The notes: generated by a model not told the origin, from the sequence alone. Counted from the stretch's first letter, positions 26,016-35,493 are shown. The stretch: 64,000 nucleotides of DNA from VHCN01 sp964589935 (GCA_964589935.1 CAZPVD010000003.1:390455-454454); one strand, 5' to 3'. A program made the numbers and translations.

Positions 26016-26741
26016 TCACCTCCGCCCGTCATACCACAACGGGCACGTCTCGCGCCGGCGCAACCCGCGCCCCAGCCCCAGCGTCGTCCGCAGCATGAAC
26101 ACGAAGTGCTCGCGCTTTGAGTAGAGGTGCAGCTTGCGGCCTGACGTGACGATCGGATGCCGGTGCAGAATCACCACGCGCTTGCCGCGCGCGCGCGCCA
26201 GTTTCTTGAGCCTCTGGCTGAATTCGATTTCCTCGCTCGCGAACAATTCCTGGCTGAACCCGCCCAGTTCACGGAACGCCGACGCCTCGCAAAAAACGAA
26301 CGATCCCGCAGCCCAGCGGTTCAGCCGGCTGATGCTGTTCCACAGGCCGACGACAAATTGCGCGACGAAATGATGTTCATCCATCCGCACCGTCGCGCCA
26401 CCGCCGAGCACGCGCCCGCTTTCGATGGCTTTGCCGACGGCGGCGAACAGCTCGCGCGGCGGATGCGAGTCCGCGTCCACAAAAATGAGCCAGTCGCCGC
26501 TCGCGGCTGCCGCGCCGGAGTTGCGCGCGCGGGCGATCTGGTTCACCGGCTCGAAGACAACCTTCGCGCCCGCGGCGCGGGCCAGTTCCGCCGTGCGATC
26601 GGTCGAATTGTTGTCGCACACCACGGTTTCGCTCTCCCAGCCGAGCTGCATGAACGCGCCGGTTGCGGAGGCAAGATGCGCGAGCGTGCCGGGCAGGAGC
26701 TTCTCCTCGTTGAACGCCGGCACGATGATGGAGACTTTCAC
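26016..26741 (-). CDS. Family 2 glycosyltransferase
   Basis: A 241-residue glycosyltransferase with VSIIVPAFNEEKLLPGTLAHL at the N-terminus, TVVCDNNSTDRTAELA, the DXD-type WLIFVDADSHPP and a C-terminal FASEEIEFSQRLKKLARARGKRVVILHRHP. It has no membrane anchor. The GTG at 26741 is chosen because it precedes the first strand directly; longer frames would run into the lipoprotein gene starting on the other strand at 26835. It converges on the secretin gene with a 16-bp gap. Donor and acceptor sugars are unknown. Confidence 0.85.
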   Translation of the reverse strand: MKVSIIVPAFNEEKLLPGTLAHLASATGAFMQLGWESETVVCDNNSTDRTAELARAAGAKVVFEPVNQIARARNSGAAAASGDWLIFVDADSHPPRELFAAVGKAIESGRVLGGGATVRMDEHHFVAQFVVGLWNSISRLNRWAAGSFVFCEASAFRELGGFSQELFASEEIEFSQRLKKLARARGKRVVILHRHPIVTSGRKLHLYSKREHFVFMLRTTLGLGRGLRRRETCPLWYDGRR

Positions 26742-26834
26742 GCGCGCAGTGTGGCAGGAAGCAGGGGCGCGGACAATGGGCTTGCGGCGGGGCCGCTCAT
26801 CGGCTATTTCCAAAGCAAGCAGACCGATCTTGCA

Positions 26835-27230
26835 ATGAAATACAGCATTCATTTTACAATTCTTCTTTGCGCGCTCATTTGTTTTGCTGGATGTCACAAG
26901 AAAGAAACAAATTCAACTGTCGGCACCGAAGGCACACCTGGATCGAAAGCTGAACCAGCGCCTGTTTCCGCAACCCCTGATCCGCCTCCAAAAAATCTGC
27001 CCCCGGGGATGAAACTGCCGCAGCGGCCGACGCAGAAATCATGGAAAGACCAGACGGAAGTCGAGAAGTTGACTCAGTTGGACTACTGGCTCAACCGCCA
27101 CCAGTATGGGGACCAGGGAGAACGCTCCCTAATCGCGTCTCAAATCAGGGGTGCCGGGCTGACTTCGGATGAAAAGAAGGAATTGGAATTGATGCGCAAG
27201 CGGTATGGCTACGCGCCGATCAGTTACTGA
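26835..27230 (+). CDS. Small lipoprotein of unknown function
   Basis: A 131-residue protein starting MKYSIHFTILLCALICFAGC, a lipoprotein signal with lipidation expected at Cys20. A Pro-rich linker (EPAPVSATPDPPPKNLPPGMKLPQRP) is followed by a short helical domain (TEVEKLTQLDYWLNRHQYGDQGERSLIASQIRGAGLTSDEKKELELMRKRYG). The ATG is chosen for the signal peptide. The DNA is lower in GC than its neighbours. No family recognised. Confidence 0.72.
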   Translation: MKYSIHFTILLCALICFAGCHKKETNSTVGTEGTPGSKAEPAPVSATPDPPPKNLPPGMKLPQRPTQKSWKDQTEVEKLTQLDYWLNRHQYGDQGERSLIASQIRGAGLTSDEKKELELMRKRYGYAPISY

Positions 27231-27254
27231 AGCACTGTATCGCCTCGACGAGCG

Positions 27255-28064
27255 TCAATGCCCGGCGGTTCCACTGTAACCAGTTTTTCCACTGAACGGG
27301 CTGCACCAAGTGCGAGTGCGGCTGTTTGGGGCCGCTGGTGCCGGGGTCACAGGAACAGTGAGTCTGTTGCCAGAGATCAGATTCCAATCCGCTATTTTCA
27401 TGAACTCGGCACTTCCGTCAATGGAACCTGTCAATGCACCGATGACGTGACGGGTGCTTACTGCTTCATCAGGGAAATTGGCACCATCGTTCCAGTAGCC
27501 AGCGGGTCCAAGTTCGCTTTGCTCCCACATAATAATGTCTTGCTGGGTAAAGAACTGCACAGTGCGGGCGGTGGGAGCGGCTTGGTTGGGGATGATCTGC
27601 CCATAAAACTTGTAGCCAGTTATCGCGCCGTTCATGCAATAGCTGGACAGCTTTTGGGCGCGTGGATTGATGAGCACAGGATCCTTGAAATCCAACGGGC
27701 AACGATAGCTGTTCGTCGCCTTGAGATAGGACCAAAGCGCGCCCTGCGTGATGTCGAACGTGACCGGACTGTTCGCCCCACCCGCCGCAGCGGTGTTCCT
27801 GTAGAGCCAACCCATCCAGTCCCCGCCGTAGTTGTCCCAGTTGTTGAACGTCATCTTGTCATCGTTTTCATCCGCGTAGATTTTGAGGGAGAGAAGCATC
27901 TGCTTGAAATTGTTCACGCACGCGGCGCGCGCCGACTGCTTCTTGGCGTTGGCCAGGGCAGGCAGCAACAGGCCCGCGAGTATCGCGATGATGGCGATGA
28001 CGACGAGCAATTCGATCAGGGTGAACGCACCGATGCGGGCGTGACGAAATGCGGTTGGCTTCAT
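27255..28064 (-). CDS. Prepilin-like protein with long globular tail
   Basis: A 269-residue protein. The N-terminus RIGAFTLIELLVVIAIIAILAGLLLPALANAKK is a type IV prepilin cleavage and helix motif (cleavage before Phe of AFTLIE, Glu at +5). The tail has the features of the large verrucomicrobial/planctomycete pseudopilin group: CVNNFKQMLLSLKIYADENDDKM, then SYRCPLDFKDP, and CMNGAITGYKFYGQI. Such proteins are numerous in these genomes and are presumed substrates of a T2SS/T4P-like machine such as the one encoded at 19833-25999. The ATG at 28064 is preferred to an upstream GTG-type extension. Confidence 0.88.
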   Translation of the reverse strand: MKPTAFRHARIGAFTLIELLVVIAIIAILAGLLLPALANAKKQSARAACVNNFKQMLLSLKIYADENDDKMTFNNWDNYGGDWMGWLYRNTAAAGGANSPVTFDITQGALWSYLKATNSYRCPLDFKDPVLINPRAQKLSSYCMNGAITGYKFYGQIIPNQAAPTARTVQFFTQQDIIMWEQSELGPAGYWNDGANFPDEAVSTRHVIGALTGSIDGSAEFMKIADWNLISGNRLTVPVTPAPAAPNSRTRTWCSPFSGKTGYSGTAGH

Positions 28065-28078
28065 ACAAACCAGTCTGC

Positions 28079-28102
28079 TGATTGGACTTCTGATTGGACT
28101 TC
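28079..28102. repeat. 12-bp tandem duplication upstream of the prepilin gene
   Basis: Two perfect copies of TGATTGGACTTC lie 15 bp upstream of the prepilin start, in the expected 5' untranslated region. Confidence 0.75.
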
Positions 28103-28144
28103 GAGTGAAAATAACCAACTAATGATGCGTGTCAATGCTGAAAC

Positions 28145-29596
28145 TCACGCTGCCGCAACTTTCTTGCACGGCTCGCCTTCGTTGACGGTCGGGTTTTCAG
28201 GGCGGCCCTTGTAGCTATAGGTGAGGCGGAGGTTTTCAAGGCCCATCAACCACAGAATCGTCGCGTGCAGGTCGTGCACGTGCAGGCGTTCCTCGACGGC
28301 GTGCAAGCCCATTTCGTCCGTCGCGCCGATGACCTGGCCGCCCTTCACGCCGCCGCCGGCCATCCACATGGTGAAACCGGTCGGGTTGTGGTCACGGCCG
28401 TTGCCCTTCTCGCTCATGGGCGTGCGGCCAAATTCACCGCCCCACACGACGAGCGTTTCGTCAAGCAGACCGCGCGATTTCAAGTCCTTCAACAGGCCGG
28501 CGATGGGTTTGTCCGTCTCGCGGAAGCGGTCGCCGTGGTTTTGCTCGATGTTCGAGTGCGCGTCCCACTTGCTACCCGCGCCGCTGTAGAGCTGCACGAA
28601 GCGCACGCCGCGCTCGACGAGCCGGCGCGAGAGCAGGCACATGCGGCCGAAGGTCGCACAGTCCTTGTCGTCGAGTCCGTAGAGCTGCTTCGTCACCTCG
28701 GTTTCGTGCGAAATGTCCACCGCGCTGGGCGCCTCGGCCTGCATGCGGAAGGCCAGTTCATAGGCGGCGATGCGCGCGTCGAGTTCCGACTGCTGCGCAC
28801 GGGCGGCGGCGTGGCTGCGGTTCAGCGAGTTGAGGAAGTCGAGCTTGCCGATCTGTTCTGCCTCGCCGACGCCCTCGGGCGTGTTGAGGTTCGCAATCGG
28901 CTCCGTGCCCGGCAAAATGCGCGTGCCTTGATAAACGGCGGGCATGAAGCCCGCGCCCCAGTTGCGCGGGCCGTTGACAACGGTGCCGTTGTTGTCCTGC
29001 ATCACGACGAACGCGGGCAGGTTTTGGTTGAACGAGCCGAGGCCGTAGCTGACCCACGCGCCGAGCGAGGGCCGGCCCGCAAGGATGCTGCCGGTGTTCA
29101 TCTGGCATACGCCGTTGGAATGGACGATGCCGTTGGCCCAGCAGGAGCGCAGCACAGCGAGGTCGTCGGCGCTTTCGGCGACGTGCTTGCACCAGTCTGA
29201 AATCCACAGGCCGCTCTGGCCGTATTGCTTCCACTCGCGCTTGTCGGGGAAGACCGGCGAATTGTATTCGCCCATTGCGGTGATGAGTCCCTTCGTGAAG
29301 CCCGGCGGCAGCGGCTTGCCCGCGAGTTTTTTCAATTCCGGCTTCGGATCGAAGGTGTCGAGATGCGACGGCCCGCCTTCCATGAAAAGGAAGATGACGC
29401 TCTTGGCGCGCGGCGCAAAGTGCGGCGCGCGAGGCGCAAGAGGATTGACCAGGTCGGCGCGCGAAGGACCGGCGAAGGTGTTGTCACGCCCGACCAAATA
29501 ACTCAATGCCAGACTGCCAAAGCCCGCGCCCGTCTTCGCGAGGAAATCGCGGCGCGTAACGGCCCAGTCAACCTTGTTGCAGCCAAACTTGGTCAT
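28145..29596 (-). CDS. DUF1501 protein (sulfatase-fold, Tat-exported)
   Basis: A 483-residue protein of the DUF1501 family, related to alkaline phosphatase/sulfatase folds. The N-terminus TRRDFLAKTGAGFGSLALSYLVG is a Tat-type signal (RRDF). Diagnostic stretches are VIFLFMEGGPSHLDTFDPKPELKKL, VLRSCWANGIVHSNGVCQMNTGSILAGRPSLGAWVSYGLGS, WDAHSNIEQNH and VVWGGEFGRTPM...GRDHNPTGFTMWMAGGGVKGG. It starts 5 bp after the stop of the DUF1549/1553 gene, the usual pairing in Planctomycetes and Verrucomicrobia. The biochemical role is not established; a link to polysaccharide degradation or surface structures has been suggested from context. Confidence 0.92.
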   Translation of the reverse strand: MTKFGCNKVDWAVTRRDFLAKTGAGFGSLALSYLVGRDNTFAGPSRADLVNPLAPRAPHFAPRAKSVIFLFMEGGPSHLDTFDPKPELKKLAGKPLPPGFTKGLITAMGEYNSPVFPDKREWKQYGQSGLWISDWCKHVAESADDLAVLRSCWANGIVHSNGVCQMNTGSILAGRPSLGAWVSYGLGSFNQNLPAFVVMQDNNGTVVNGPRNWGAGFMPAVYQGTRILPGTEPIANLNTPEGVGEAEQIGKLDFLNSLNRSHAAARAQQSELDARIAAYELAFRMQAEAPSAVDISHETEVTKQLYGLDDKDCATFGRMCLLSRRLVERGVRFVQLYSGAGSKWDAHSNIEQNHGDRFRETDKPIAGLLKDLKSRGLLDETLVVWGGEFGRTPMSEKGNGRDHNPTGFTMWMAGGGVKGGQVIGATDEMGLHAVEERLHVHDLHATILWLMGLENLRLTYSYKGRPENPTVNEGEPCKKVAAA

Positions 29597-29601
29597 AACA
29601 A

Positions 29602-32600
29602 TCAATCGACGTAAACAAACTCGTTTGCGTTCAGCATCACGTGGCAGAAGTCGGCCAGTGCGGCGGCGCGTGCCTGTGCCGCGGATTTTGCGGCGGCGGC
29701 CTTTGCATTCGGCACGATGTCGTTGCCGTTTTTCGAGGCGTCCTTGAACGCGCTGGGCCGGGCCTCAAACTGCCAGTAGCCGGCGGTCTTCTCCGTCGCG
29801 GCGTCGTGGTTGATCAGCAGTTCGTCGGTCGTGAGCGCGCCGTTCGAGAGCCGCACGTCGTCAATCATGCCGTCGAAGCCGCCGGACTTCGCGCTGCGCC
29901 CGCCGATGTTGAGCGCGAGATGGTTCGCGAAGCCGCCGGTGATCTGGTGAGGCACCTTCACGACGGAGAGCGGCTCGTCGTCGTTGCCGAGGTCCTTCAC
30001 ATAAAACGTCACCTCGCCAAACTCGGCCGAGGTCGCGAGCTTCACCGACGCGGCGACGAAGTAAGGCTTGCCGAGCGTGAGCACCTGGTCGGAGAAAATC
30101 GCCTCCTCGCCGAAGGAACCATCCTGCTTCGTGCCGATGATCTGCAGCACGAGCGTCTGCGGCTTGCGGCGCGAACCCTTGCCGGTGATGGCGAAACCCC
30201 AGCCGGGTTTTTTGATGTCCGCGTTCCACTTCGCCGCGATGGTGCGGACGACTCCGCCGGTGTCCACGGAGCGCACGAGCACGCAGGACTCAATGGTGAA
30301 GTCGCCGTTCGGCAGAGTCGGGCTGTCCGGCACGCTCAGGCTCTCGCCGCCCATTTCCGGCGAGATCACCGCAGCCACGCCATCGCGATACGGCATCTTT
30401 TCTGTTGCAATTGGAGCGGCGGAAGCGACCGCGCCCGCACCAAGCCGCGGCATCTGGTCGCGGATGAATTTCAGCGCGGCGGATTTTTCCGCCGGCCCCG
30501 GCTCGCGACCAAAGGCGAGCCGATACGCGCCGCCGACCATTTCATCGTCGCTGCTCGGATACATTTCCTCGAGGCGCTTCGCGAAGGCCTTCGCGTGGCG
30601 CAGCATCATCTGGCTGTTGAAGAGCAGCAGCGCCTGCGTGGGCGTGGTGGTCGTGTTGCGTTGCGCAACGCTGCCGAAGGACTCGGCGAGGTCGAACACG
30701 TCGAGCAGCGGGTCGCGCGAGTTGCGCAGCACCTTGCTGTAAATCGTCCGGCGCGGCGTGAGGAAATCCGTGCTCGGGCCGCCAGCCTGCTCCAGCTTCA
30801 GCTCACCGGTGACGGAGAGAATCGTGTCGCGAATCTGCTCGGCTTCGAGACGGCGCACGTTACCGCGCCAGAGCAGGCGGTTCTCGGGATCCTTCGACTG
30901 AGCGATGTTTTGCGGTGCGACATGCGAGCTTTGGCGATACGCCGCGCTGGTCACGATGAGGCGGTGGATTTTTTTCACGCTCCAGCCGTTTTCGACGAAC
31001 GTCGCGGCAAGCCAGTCGAGCAGCTCGGGATGCGACGGTTTTTCGCCGAGCTTCCCGAAGTCGCTCGTGTTTGCCGCGAGGCCGCGTCCGAAGTGCCATT
31101 GCCACAGCCGATTTACCATGACGCGCGCCGTGAGCGGATTTTCCGGCGAAGTCATCCAACGCGCGAGTTCGCTGCGGCGTCCGGTTGAGTTGGGAAGCGG
31201 TTTTACCGTCGCGGGTTTTTCGTCGAGCACGGTGAGGTAGCCCGGCTCGACGGCTTCGGGCTTGCTTCCCTTGGGCACGACGGTCGGCGGAGCGACGGGG
31301 CCGACATCCGTCGCGGTCAACACGGACGGCAACGGTTCGGGCCGGAGCTTGTCGAACTCGGCGAGTTTTTTGCGCAGCGCGATGACCTTTTCCTTTGCGT
31401 CGCCTTTGAGCTTCGCGTCAATGCGGTCAAACTCATAAGTCACCTGCCGATACGCCAGCTCCGCGATCTGGTGCTCGTAAGGCGCGCGTTCAGCCACGGG
31501 CTTGCGCATCATCTCCTGGATGTCCACGATGAACTTGTCCACCATGTCTTTTTCGGCGCGCTTCTTCACCGGCGCGAGGAGCTTCTCCAGGTCGGCGCGG
31601 ATGTCGGCCGTGGCGTCCTCCCATTTTTGCAACTTCGCCGCGTAGTCCGCGCGCTGTTGCGCCGTGGCGAGCGTGATGTCATCGCGCATCAGAATCGGCG
31701 CGAAGAACGCCTGTAAGCGGTAGTAATCCTTTTGCAAAATCGGGTCGAACTTGTGGTTGTGGCAGCGCGCGCACTGAAGGCCGACGCCGAGGAACGCGTC
31801 CGCAGTCGTGTCGGTGAGGTCGTTGAGGATGCCCTTCCACTGCCCCTCGACGTTGCGGTTGTTGTATTCGTAAATGCCATGGCGCAGATAGCTCGTGCCC
31901 GCAAGCGCGCCGGGGTCGTCGGGAAAAAGCTCATCCGCGGCAAGCTGCTCGCGCACGAAACGGTCGTAAGGCTTGTCATCGTTGAACGACTTGATGACGT
32001 AGTCGCGGTAACGCCACGAGTTGGGGCGGTAATCGTCCGCCTTGTAACCGTCGCTCTCGGCGTAGCGCACGAGGTCGAGCCAGTGCCGCGCCCACTTTTC
32101 GCCGAAGCGCGGACTTGCGAGCAGTTTGTCCACGAGCCGTTCATAAGCGTCGGTCGAAGTGTCCGCCAGAAACTCATCCACTTGCGCGGGAGTCGGCGGC
32201 AAACCGACGAGGTCGAAATAAACCCGTCGAACGAGCGTCACGCGGTCCGCCTCGGCGGACGGCTTGAGGCCCGCGTCGTTCAACTTCGCAAGGATGAAGC
32301 GATCAACGTCGTTGCGCGCCCAGCCGTTGTCCTTCACTTGTGGCGGCGCAGGTTTGCGCACGGGCTGATAGGACCACCACTTCCTGTCGTCATCGGTGAT
32401 CTGGCTCGATGCGCGCTTCGGTAGCGATGTCTGAGAACTCGCGCCCGGCCACGGCGCGCCGATTTTCACCCACTGTTTCAGTGTTTCGATTTCGGACGCC
32501 GCGAGTTTTTTCTTTGGCGGCATCTGCAAGTCCGGGTCCGCGCCGGACACGGCTTTGATGAGCAGGCTTTTTTCCGGCTGGCCGGGCACGATGGCCGGGC

Positions 32601-32832
32601 CGGTGTCGCCGCCCTTGAGCGCGCCGGCGAGCGAATCAAGCACGAGGCCGCCTTTGATTTTCTCCGCGTCGTGAGAATGGCACTTGAAGCAGCGCTCCGC
32701 GAGAAGAGGACGGATTTTCTGCTCAAAAAACGCGGCTTGCTCCGTCGTCGGCTTCGCCGCGCCGAGGCAGAGTGCGTTGCCGGCAAAAATCAAACCGGCC
32801 AGGACAAACGATGTGGCAACACGAATACGCAC
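29602..32832 (-). CDS. PSCyt1-DUF1549-DUF1553 cytochrome protein with inserted LamG domain
   Basis: A roughly 1,076-residue secreted protein. After a signal peptide (FVLAGLIFAGNALC) comes the PSCyt1 haem site ERCFKCHSHDAEKIKGGLVLDS with MPP ligand region, then DUF1549 (DRFILAKLNDAGLKPS...RHWLDLVRYAESDGYKADDYRPN...CARCHNHKFDPI, a second CxxCH), and DUF1553 (RSELARWMTSPENPLTARVMVNRLWQWHFGRGL). A LamG/concanavalin-like domain (about 840-1030) interrupts the C-terminal end of DUF1553, whose terminal motif FCHVMLNANEFVYVD closes the protein. The GTG at 32832 is chosen because it places the signal peptide at the N-terminus; this is uncertain. It is co-transcribed with the DUF1501 gene. Confidence 0.9.
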   Translation of the reverse strand: MRIRVATSFVLAGLIFAGNALCLGAAKPTTEQAAFFEQKIRPLLAERCFKCHSHDAEKIKGGLVLDSLAGALKGGDTGPAIVPGQPEKSLLIKAVSGADPDLQMPPKKKLAASEIETLKQWVKIGAPWPGASSQTSLPKRASSQITDDDRKWWSYQPVRKPAPPQVKDNGWARNDVDRFILAKLNDAGLKPSAEADRVTLVRRVYFDLVGLPPTPAQVDEFLADTSTDAYERLVDKLLASPRFGEKWARHWLDLVRYAESDGYKADDYRPNSWRYRDYVIKSFNDDKPYDRFVREQLAADELFPDDPGALAGTSYLRHGIYEYNNRNVEGQWKGILNDLTDTTADAFLGVGLQCARCHNHKFDPILQKDYYRLQAFFAPILMRDDITLATAQQRADYAAKLQKWEDATADIRADLEKLLAPVKKRAEKDMVDKFIVDIQEMMRKPVAERAPYEHQIAELAYRQVTYEFDRIDAKLKGDAKEKVIALRKKLAEFDKLRPEPLPSVLTATDVGPVAPPTVVPKGSKPEAVEPGYLTVLDEKPATVKPLPNSTGRRSELARWMTSPENPLTARVMVNRLWQWHFGRGLAANTSDFGKLGEKPSHPELLDWLAATFVENGWSVKKIHRLIVTSAAYRQSSHVAPQNIAQSKDPENRLLWRGNVRRLEAEQIRDTILSVTGELKLEQAGGPSTDFLTPRRTIYSKVLRNSRDPLLDVFDLAESFGSVAQRNTTTTPTQALLLFNSQMMLRHAKAFAKRLEEMYPSSDDEMVGGAYRLAFGREPGPAEKSAALKFIRDQMPRLGAGAVASAAPIATEKMPYRDGVAAVISPEMGGESLSVPDSPTLPNGDFTIESCVLVRSVDTGGVVRTIAAKWNADIKKPGWGFAITGKGSRRKPQTLVLQIIGTKQDGSFGEEAIFSDQVLTLGKPYFVAASVKLATSAEFGEVTFYVKDLGNDDEPLSVVKVPHQITGGFANHLALNIGGRSAKSGGFDGMIDDVRLSNGALTTDELLINHDAATEKTAGYWQFEARPSAFKDASKNGNDIVPNAKAAAAKSAAQARAAALADFCHVMLNANEFVYVD

Positions 32833-32949
32833 AGTGCTCAGAAAATTCTCCGCGAACTTACCGTGCCGCCTCAACCCCGGCAAGACCCGTTGTGATTGAC
32901 AAACACCGGCCGCGCCCGCATCGTAGGCAAGCATTTAATCCACTGTCCT

Positions 32950-33540
32950 ATGAAGACGCCGACCATTGCAACCGCCGCCGCGCTCCTCGCGCTCACCCTC
33001 AGCGCCTTTGGCAGCGCGCAAGTCATGATCAAGCAGCGCGCCAAGGAAGTCGCGCGCCCCGGTGACCCGAACAACAAGGGTCCGGGCAGGGTCACGCCAA
33101 ACGGCACGCCGGCAAACACCGCGGGCGGCGTCGCGGCCGCTGCGCCCATTGTGCCGCCGGCCATCACCAAACTTGCAGCCGACATCGCGTCCATCCGCTC
33201 GCAGGCCGAAGTGTCGCCCGAAATGAAGCAGCAGCTTGCCGCCGACCTCATCGCGTGCGCGCAGGGTTTCAAGCCCAACGGCGAAACCATCACCAAGCTC
33301 GCGGGCGACCTCGCCACCGCGCTCTCGGACAAAAAGATTTCCATGCAGGAACAGGCCGCGCTGGCGCGCGATGTCGGGACAATGTTCAACAGCGCGAATG
33401 TCCCGCTCGCTGATGCGCAGGCCGCGCTCAATTCCATCAAGGACGTGCTGCTCGCCGCCAGCGTCAGCAAGCCGGACACCCAGATGATCGTCAACGATTT
33501 CAAGGGCGTCTTCGCCGAGGCGCAGCGGGCAAAGAAATAA
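32950..33540 (+). CDS. Secreted helical protein of unknown function
   Basis: A 196-residue protein with signal peptide MKTPTIATAAALLALTLSAFGSAQ. A Pro/Gly/Ala-rich segment leads into a helical domain (ITKLAADIASIRSQAEVSPEMKQQLAADLIACAQGFKPNGETITKLAGDLATALSDKKISMQEQAALARDVGTMFNSA). A LAxDxA-type helix pattern repeats about every 35 residues. No family recognised. It is divergent from the DUF1549/1553 gene and precedes the DUF4864 gene by 10 bp. Confidence 0.72.
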   Translation: MKTPTIATAAALLALTLSAFGSAQVMIKQRAKEVARPGDPNNKGPGRVTPNGTPANTAGGVAAAAPIVPPAITKLAADIASIRSQAEVSPEMKQQLAADLIACAQGFKPNGETITKLAGDLATALSDKKISMQEQAALARDVGTMFNSANVPLADAQAALNSIKDVLLAASVSKPDTQMIVNDFKGVFAEAQRAKK

Positions 33541-33550
33541 CGCCCGGCGC

Positions 33551-34027
33551 GTGCCTCCATTTGTCATCAAGGGGCCGAAGCGGGAATTTCCCGTTGTCAC
33601 GCCGCTGTTGATGCTCCTCGTCCTCGCGGCGCTCTGGTATGTCGGCTGGCCCGAGCCGCCTCGACGCCTCCAGCCGAGCGGCGACCGCGTTCGCGCCGCG
33701 CTTACCAATGTCATCGAATCCCAGCTCGCCGCGTTTCGCGTGGATGACTTTGCGCGCGCCTACACTTTCGCCGCGGCGCCGATTCAGCGGCAGTTTCAAG
33801 CGGCTGATTTTGAAACGATGGTGCGGCGCGGCTACCCGTCCATCGCGGACTCCGAGTCGGCCAGCTTCGGCATCGCACTTGACAATGGCCGCGAAGCCGT
33901 CGTGCTCGTCTCGGTCCGTGGGAGCGACCATCGCACCGCGCGTTACAACTACCTGCTCGTCCGCGAAAAGGGCGTTTGGAAAATCACCGGTGTCGTTGAA
34001 GCTCCGCCGCCTGCGGGCGTGCTTTGA
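33551..34027 (+). CDS. DUF4864-like membrane-anchored protein
   Basis: A 158-residue protein with GTG start, one N-terminal membrane helix (VVTPLLMLLVLAALWYVGW) and a domain VIESQLAAFRVDDFARAYTFAAAPIQRQF...FETMVRRGYPSI...VWKITGVV. This matches the DUF4864 pattern (NTF2-like fold), of unknown function. It lies 10 bp after the secreted helical protein gene, so co-transcription is likely. Confidence 0.78.
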   Translation: MPPFVIKGPKREFPVVTPLLMLLVLAALWYVGWPEPPRRLQPSGDRVRAALTNVIESQLAAFRVDDFARAYTFAAAPIQRQFQAADFETMVRRGYPSIADSESASFGIALDNGREAVVLVSVRGSDHRTARYNYLLVREKGVWKITGVVEAPPPAGVL

Positions 34028-34086
34028 AGTGCCCGATGCCGCGTGAATTTGCGCGAGCCTGCGGCGTCCGAAGCACTTTGATTCCA

Positions 34087-35493
34087 ATGCGCATCCGACT
34101 CACCGCCTTCGCCTGTTTCCTCGCCGTTTCGCTTCACGCACAGACCGTTCTCGTGAAACCCTACGTCCAGCCCGGCCCCGGCTCCACGCTCACCGGCCAG
34201 GACGCAAAGGTTCTCCTTTGGATGACCGACCAGAAGCCGGGCGAGTTCGCGGTCGAGTTTGGCGCGACGAAAAATTTCGGCCAGACCGCCGCGCCCGAAC
34301 GCACGCCGCTCGACCTGAACACGAACCAGCATTATTTCCGATACACGGCGGCGCTTGGCAATTTGCCGTTCGACAGCGAAATTTTTTATCGCGTGAAGCT
34401 TGGGAAAAAAGTCGTGCGCGAAAGTTCGTTTCGCACGCGCGCGACGGCGGAGAAGCCGGTGCGATTTATCGTCGTCGGCGACGCGGGTGCGGGCACGAAG
34501 GAGCAGCGGAAACTGGCGTTTGAAATGGCAAAGACGAAGCCGGACTCGCTGTTCATCGTCGGCGACATCGTCTATACGCGCGGCCGCGTCGCGGAATACA
34601 TGACGAACTTCTGGCCCGCCTACGACAACACGGACAAGGCCGCGCCCACGCTCGGCGCGCCGATAATGCAGAGCGTGACGTTTCACGCCGTGCTCGGAAA
34701 TCACGATGTCGGCGCGACGAATCTCGCGAAAGTGCCGGACGGCTTCGCGGCATTTTACTTTTTCACCTCGCCGACGAACGGTCCCGGCATCGGGCCGTGG
34801 GCCGCGCCGATCGCGGGCGAGCCGGCGCAGGTCGCCGCGTTTCACAAGGCCGCCGGGGCCGCGTGGCCGGCGCTCGGCTACTACTCGTTCGACAACGGAC
34901 CGGCGCACTTCGTCTGCCTCGACGCAAACCGCGCCGTGGCCGCGACGAACGCCGTCGTCCGCAAATGGATCGAGGACGACCTGCGTGGCACAAGGCAGCC
35001 GTGGAAGTTCGTGCTGTTCCACCAGCCCGGTTTTCATTCGTCGTGGAGCCACTACAGCGAGCAGCGGATGCGCCTGCTCTCGCCGCTCTTCGAGGCGTGC
35101 GGCGTGGATGTCGTCTTCGCCGGGCACGTGCATAATTACCAGCGGTCGAAGCCGCTGAAATTTGCGCCCGCCGAGGACAAAGTGGGTTTGCGTGGGCGCG
35201 TGGACGGCACGTTCACGCTCGATGAAAAATTCGACGGCAAAATCACCACGCGGCCAAACGGCATCATCTACGTCGTCAGCGGCGGCGGCGGCGCGAAGCT
35301 CTACGATCCCGACTACACGAATGATCCGGAGGCATGGAAGGTGAACACGCCGGAGAACTGGGCGCCGTTCACGGTGAAGTTCATCGGCGACCGGCACTCT
35401 TTTTCGCTCGTCGAACTGGAGAAGCAGAAGTTCACGCTGCGGCAGATTGACGACGACGGGCTGGAAGTGGACCGCATCGTCATCACGAAGTAA
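34087..35493 (+). CDS. Secreted metallophosphoesterase, purple acid phosphatase type
   Basis: A 468-residue protein with signal peptide MRIRLTAFACFLAVSLHAQ. Residues about 20-130 form a fibronectin-like N-terminal domain (LLWMTDQKPGEFAVEFG...FYRVKLGKK). The metal-binding blocks follow in order: VGDAGAG, GDIVYTRG, LGNHDVGA, LFHQPGFHSSWSH and FAGHVHNYQRSKP. These give the five-block binuclear metallophosphoesterase signature; the Tyr in DIVYTRG is the position that colours purple acid phosphatases. It probably releases phosphate from organic esters in the periplasm or outside. It converges on the HldE-type gene. Confidence 0.9.
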   Translation: MRIRLTAFACFLAVSLHAQTVLVKPYVQPGPGSTLTGQDAKVLLWMTDQKPGEFAVEFGATKNFGQTAAPERTPLDLNTNQHYFRYTAALGNLPFDSEIFYRVKLGKKVVRESSFRTRATAEKPVRFIVVGDAGAGTKEQRKLAFEMAKTKPDSLFIVGDIVYTRGRVAEYMTNFWPAYDNTDKAAPTLGAPIMQSVTFHAVLGNHDVGATNLAKVPDGFAAFYFFTSPTNGPGIGPWAAPIAGEPAQVAAFHKAAGAAWPALGYYSFDNGPAHFVCLDANRAVAATNAVVRKWIEDDLRGTRQPWKFVLFHQPGFHSSWSHYSEQRMRLLSPLFEACGVDVVFAGHVHNYQRSKPLKFAPAEDKVGLRGRVDGTFTLDEKFDGKITTRPNGIIYVVSGGGGAKLYDPDYTNDPEAWKVNTPENWAPFTVKFIGDRHSFSLVELEKQKFTLRQIDDDGLEVDRIVITK

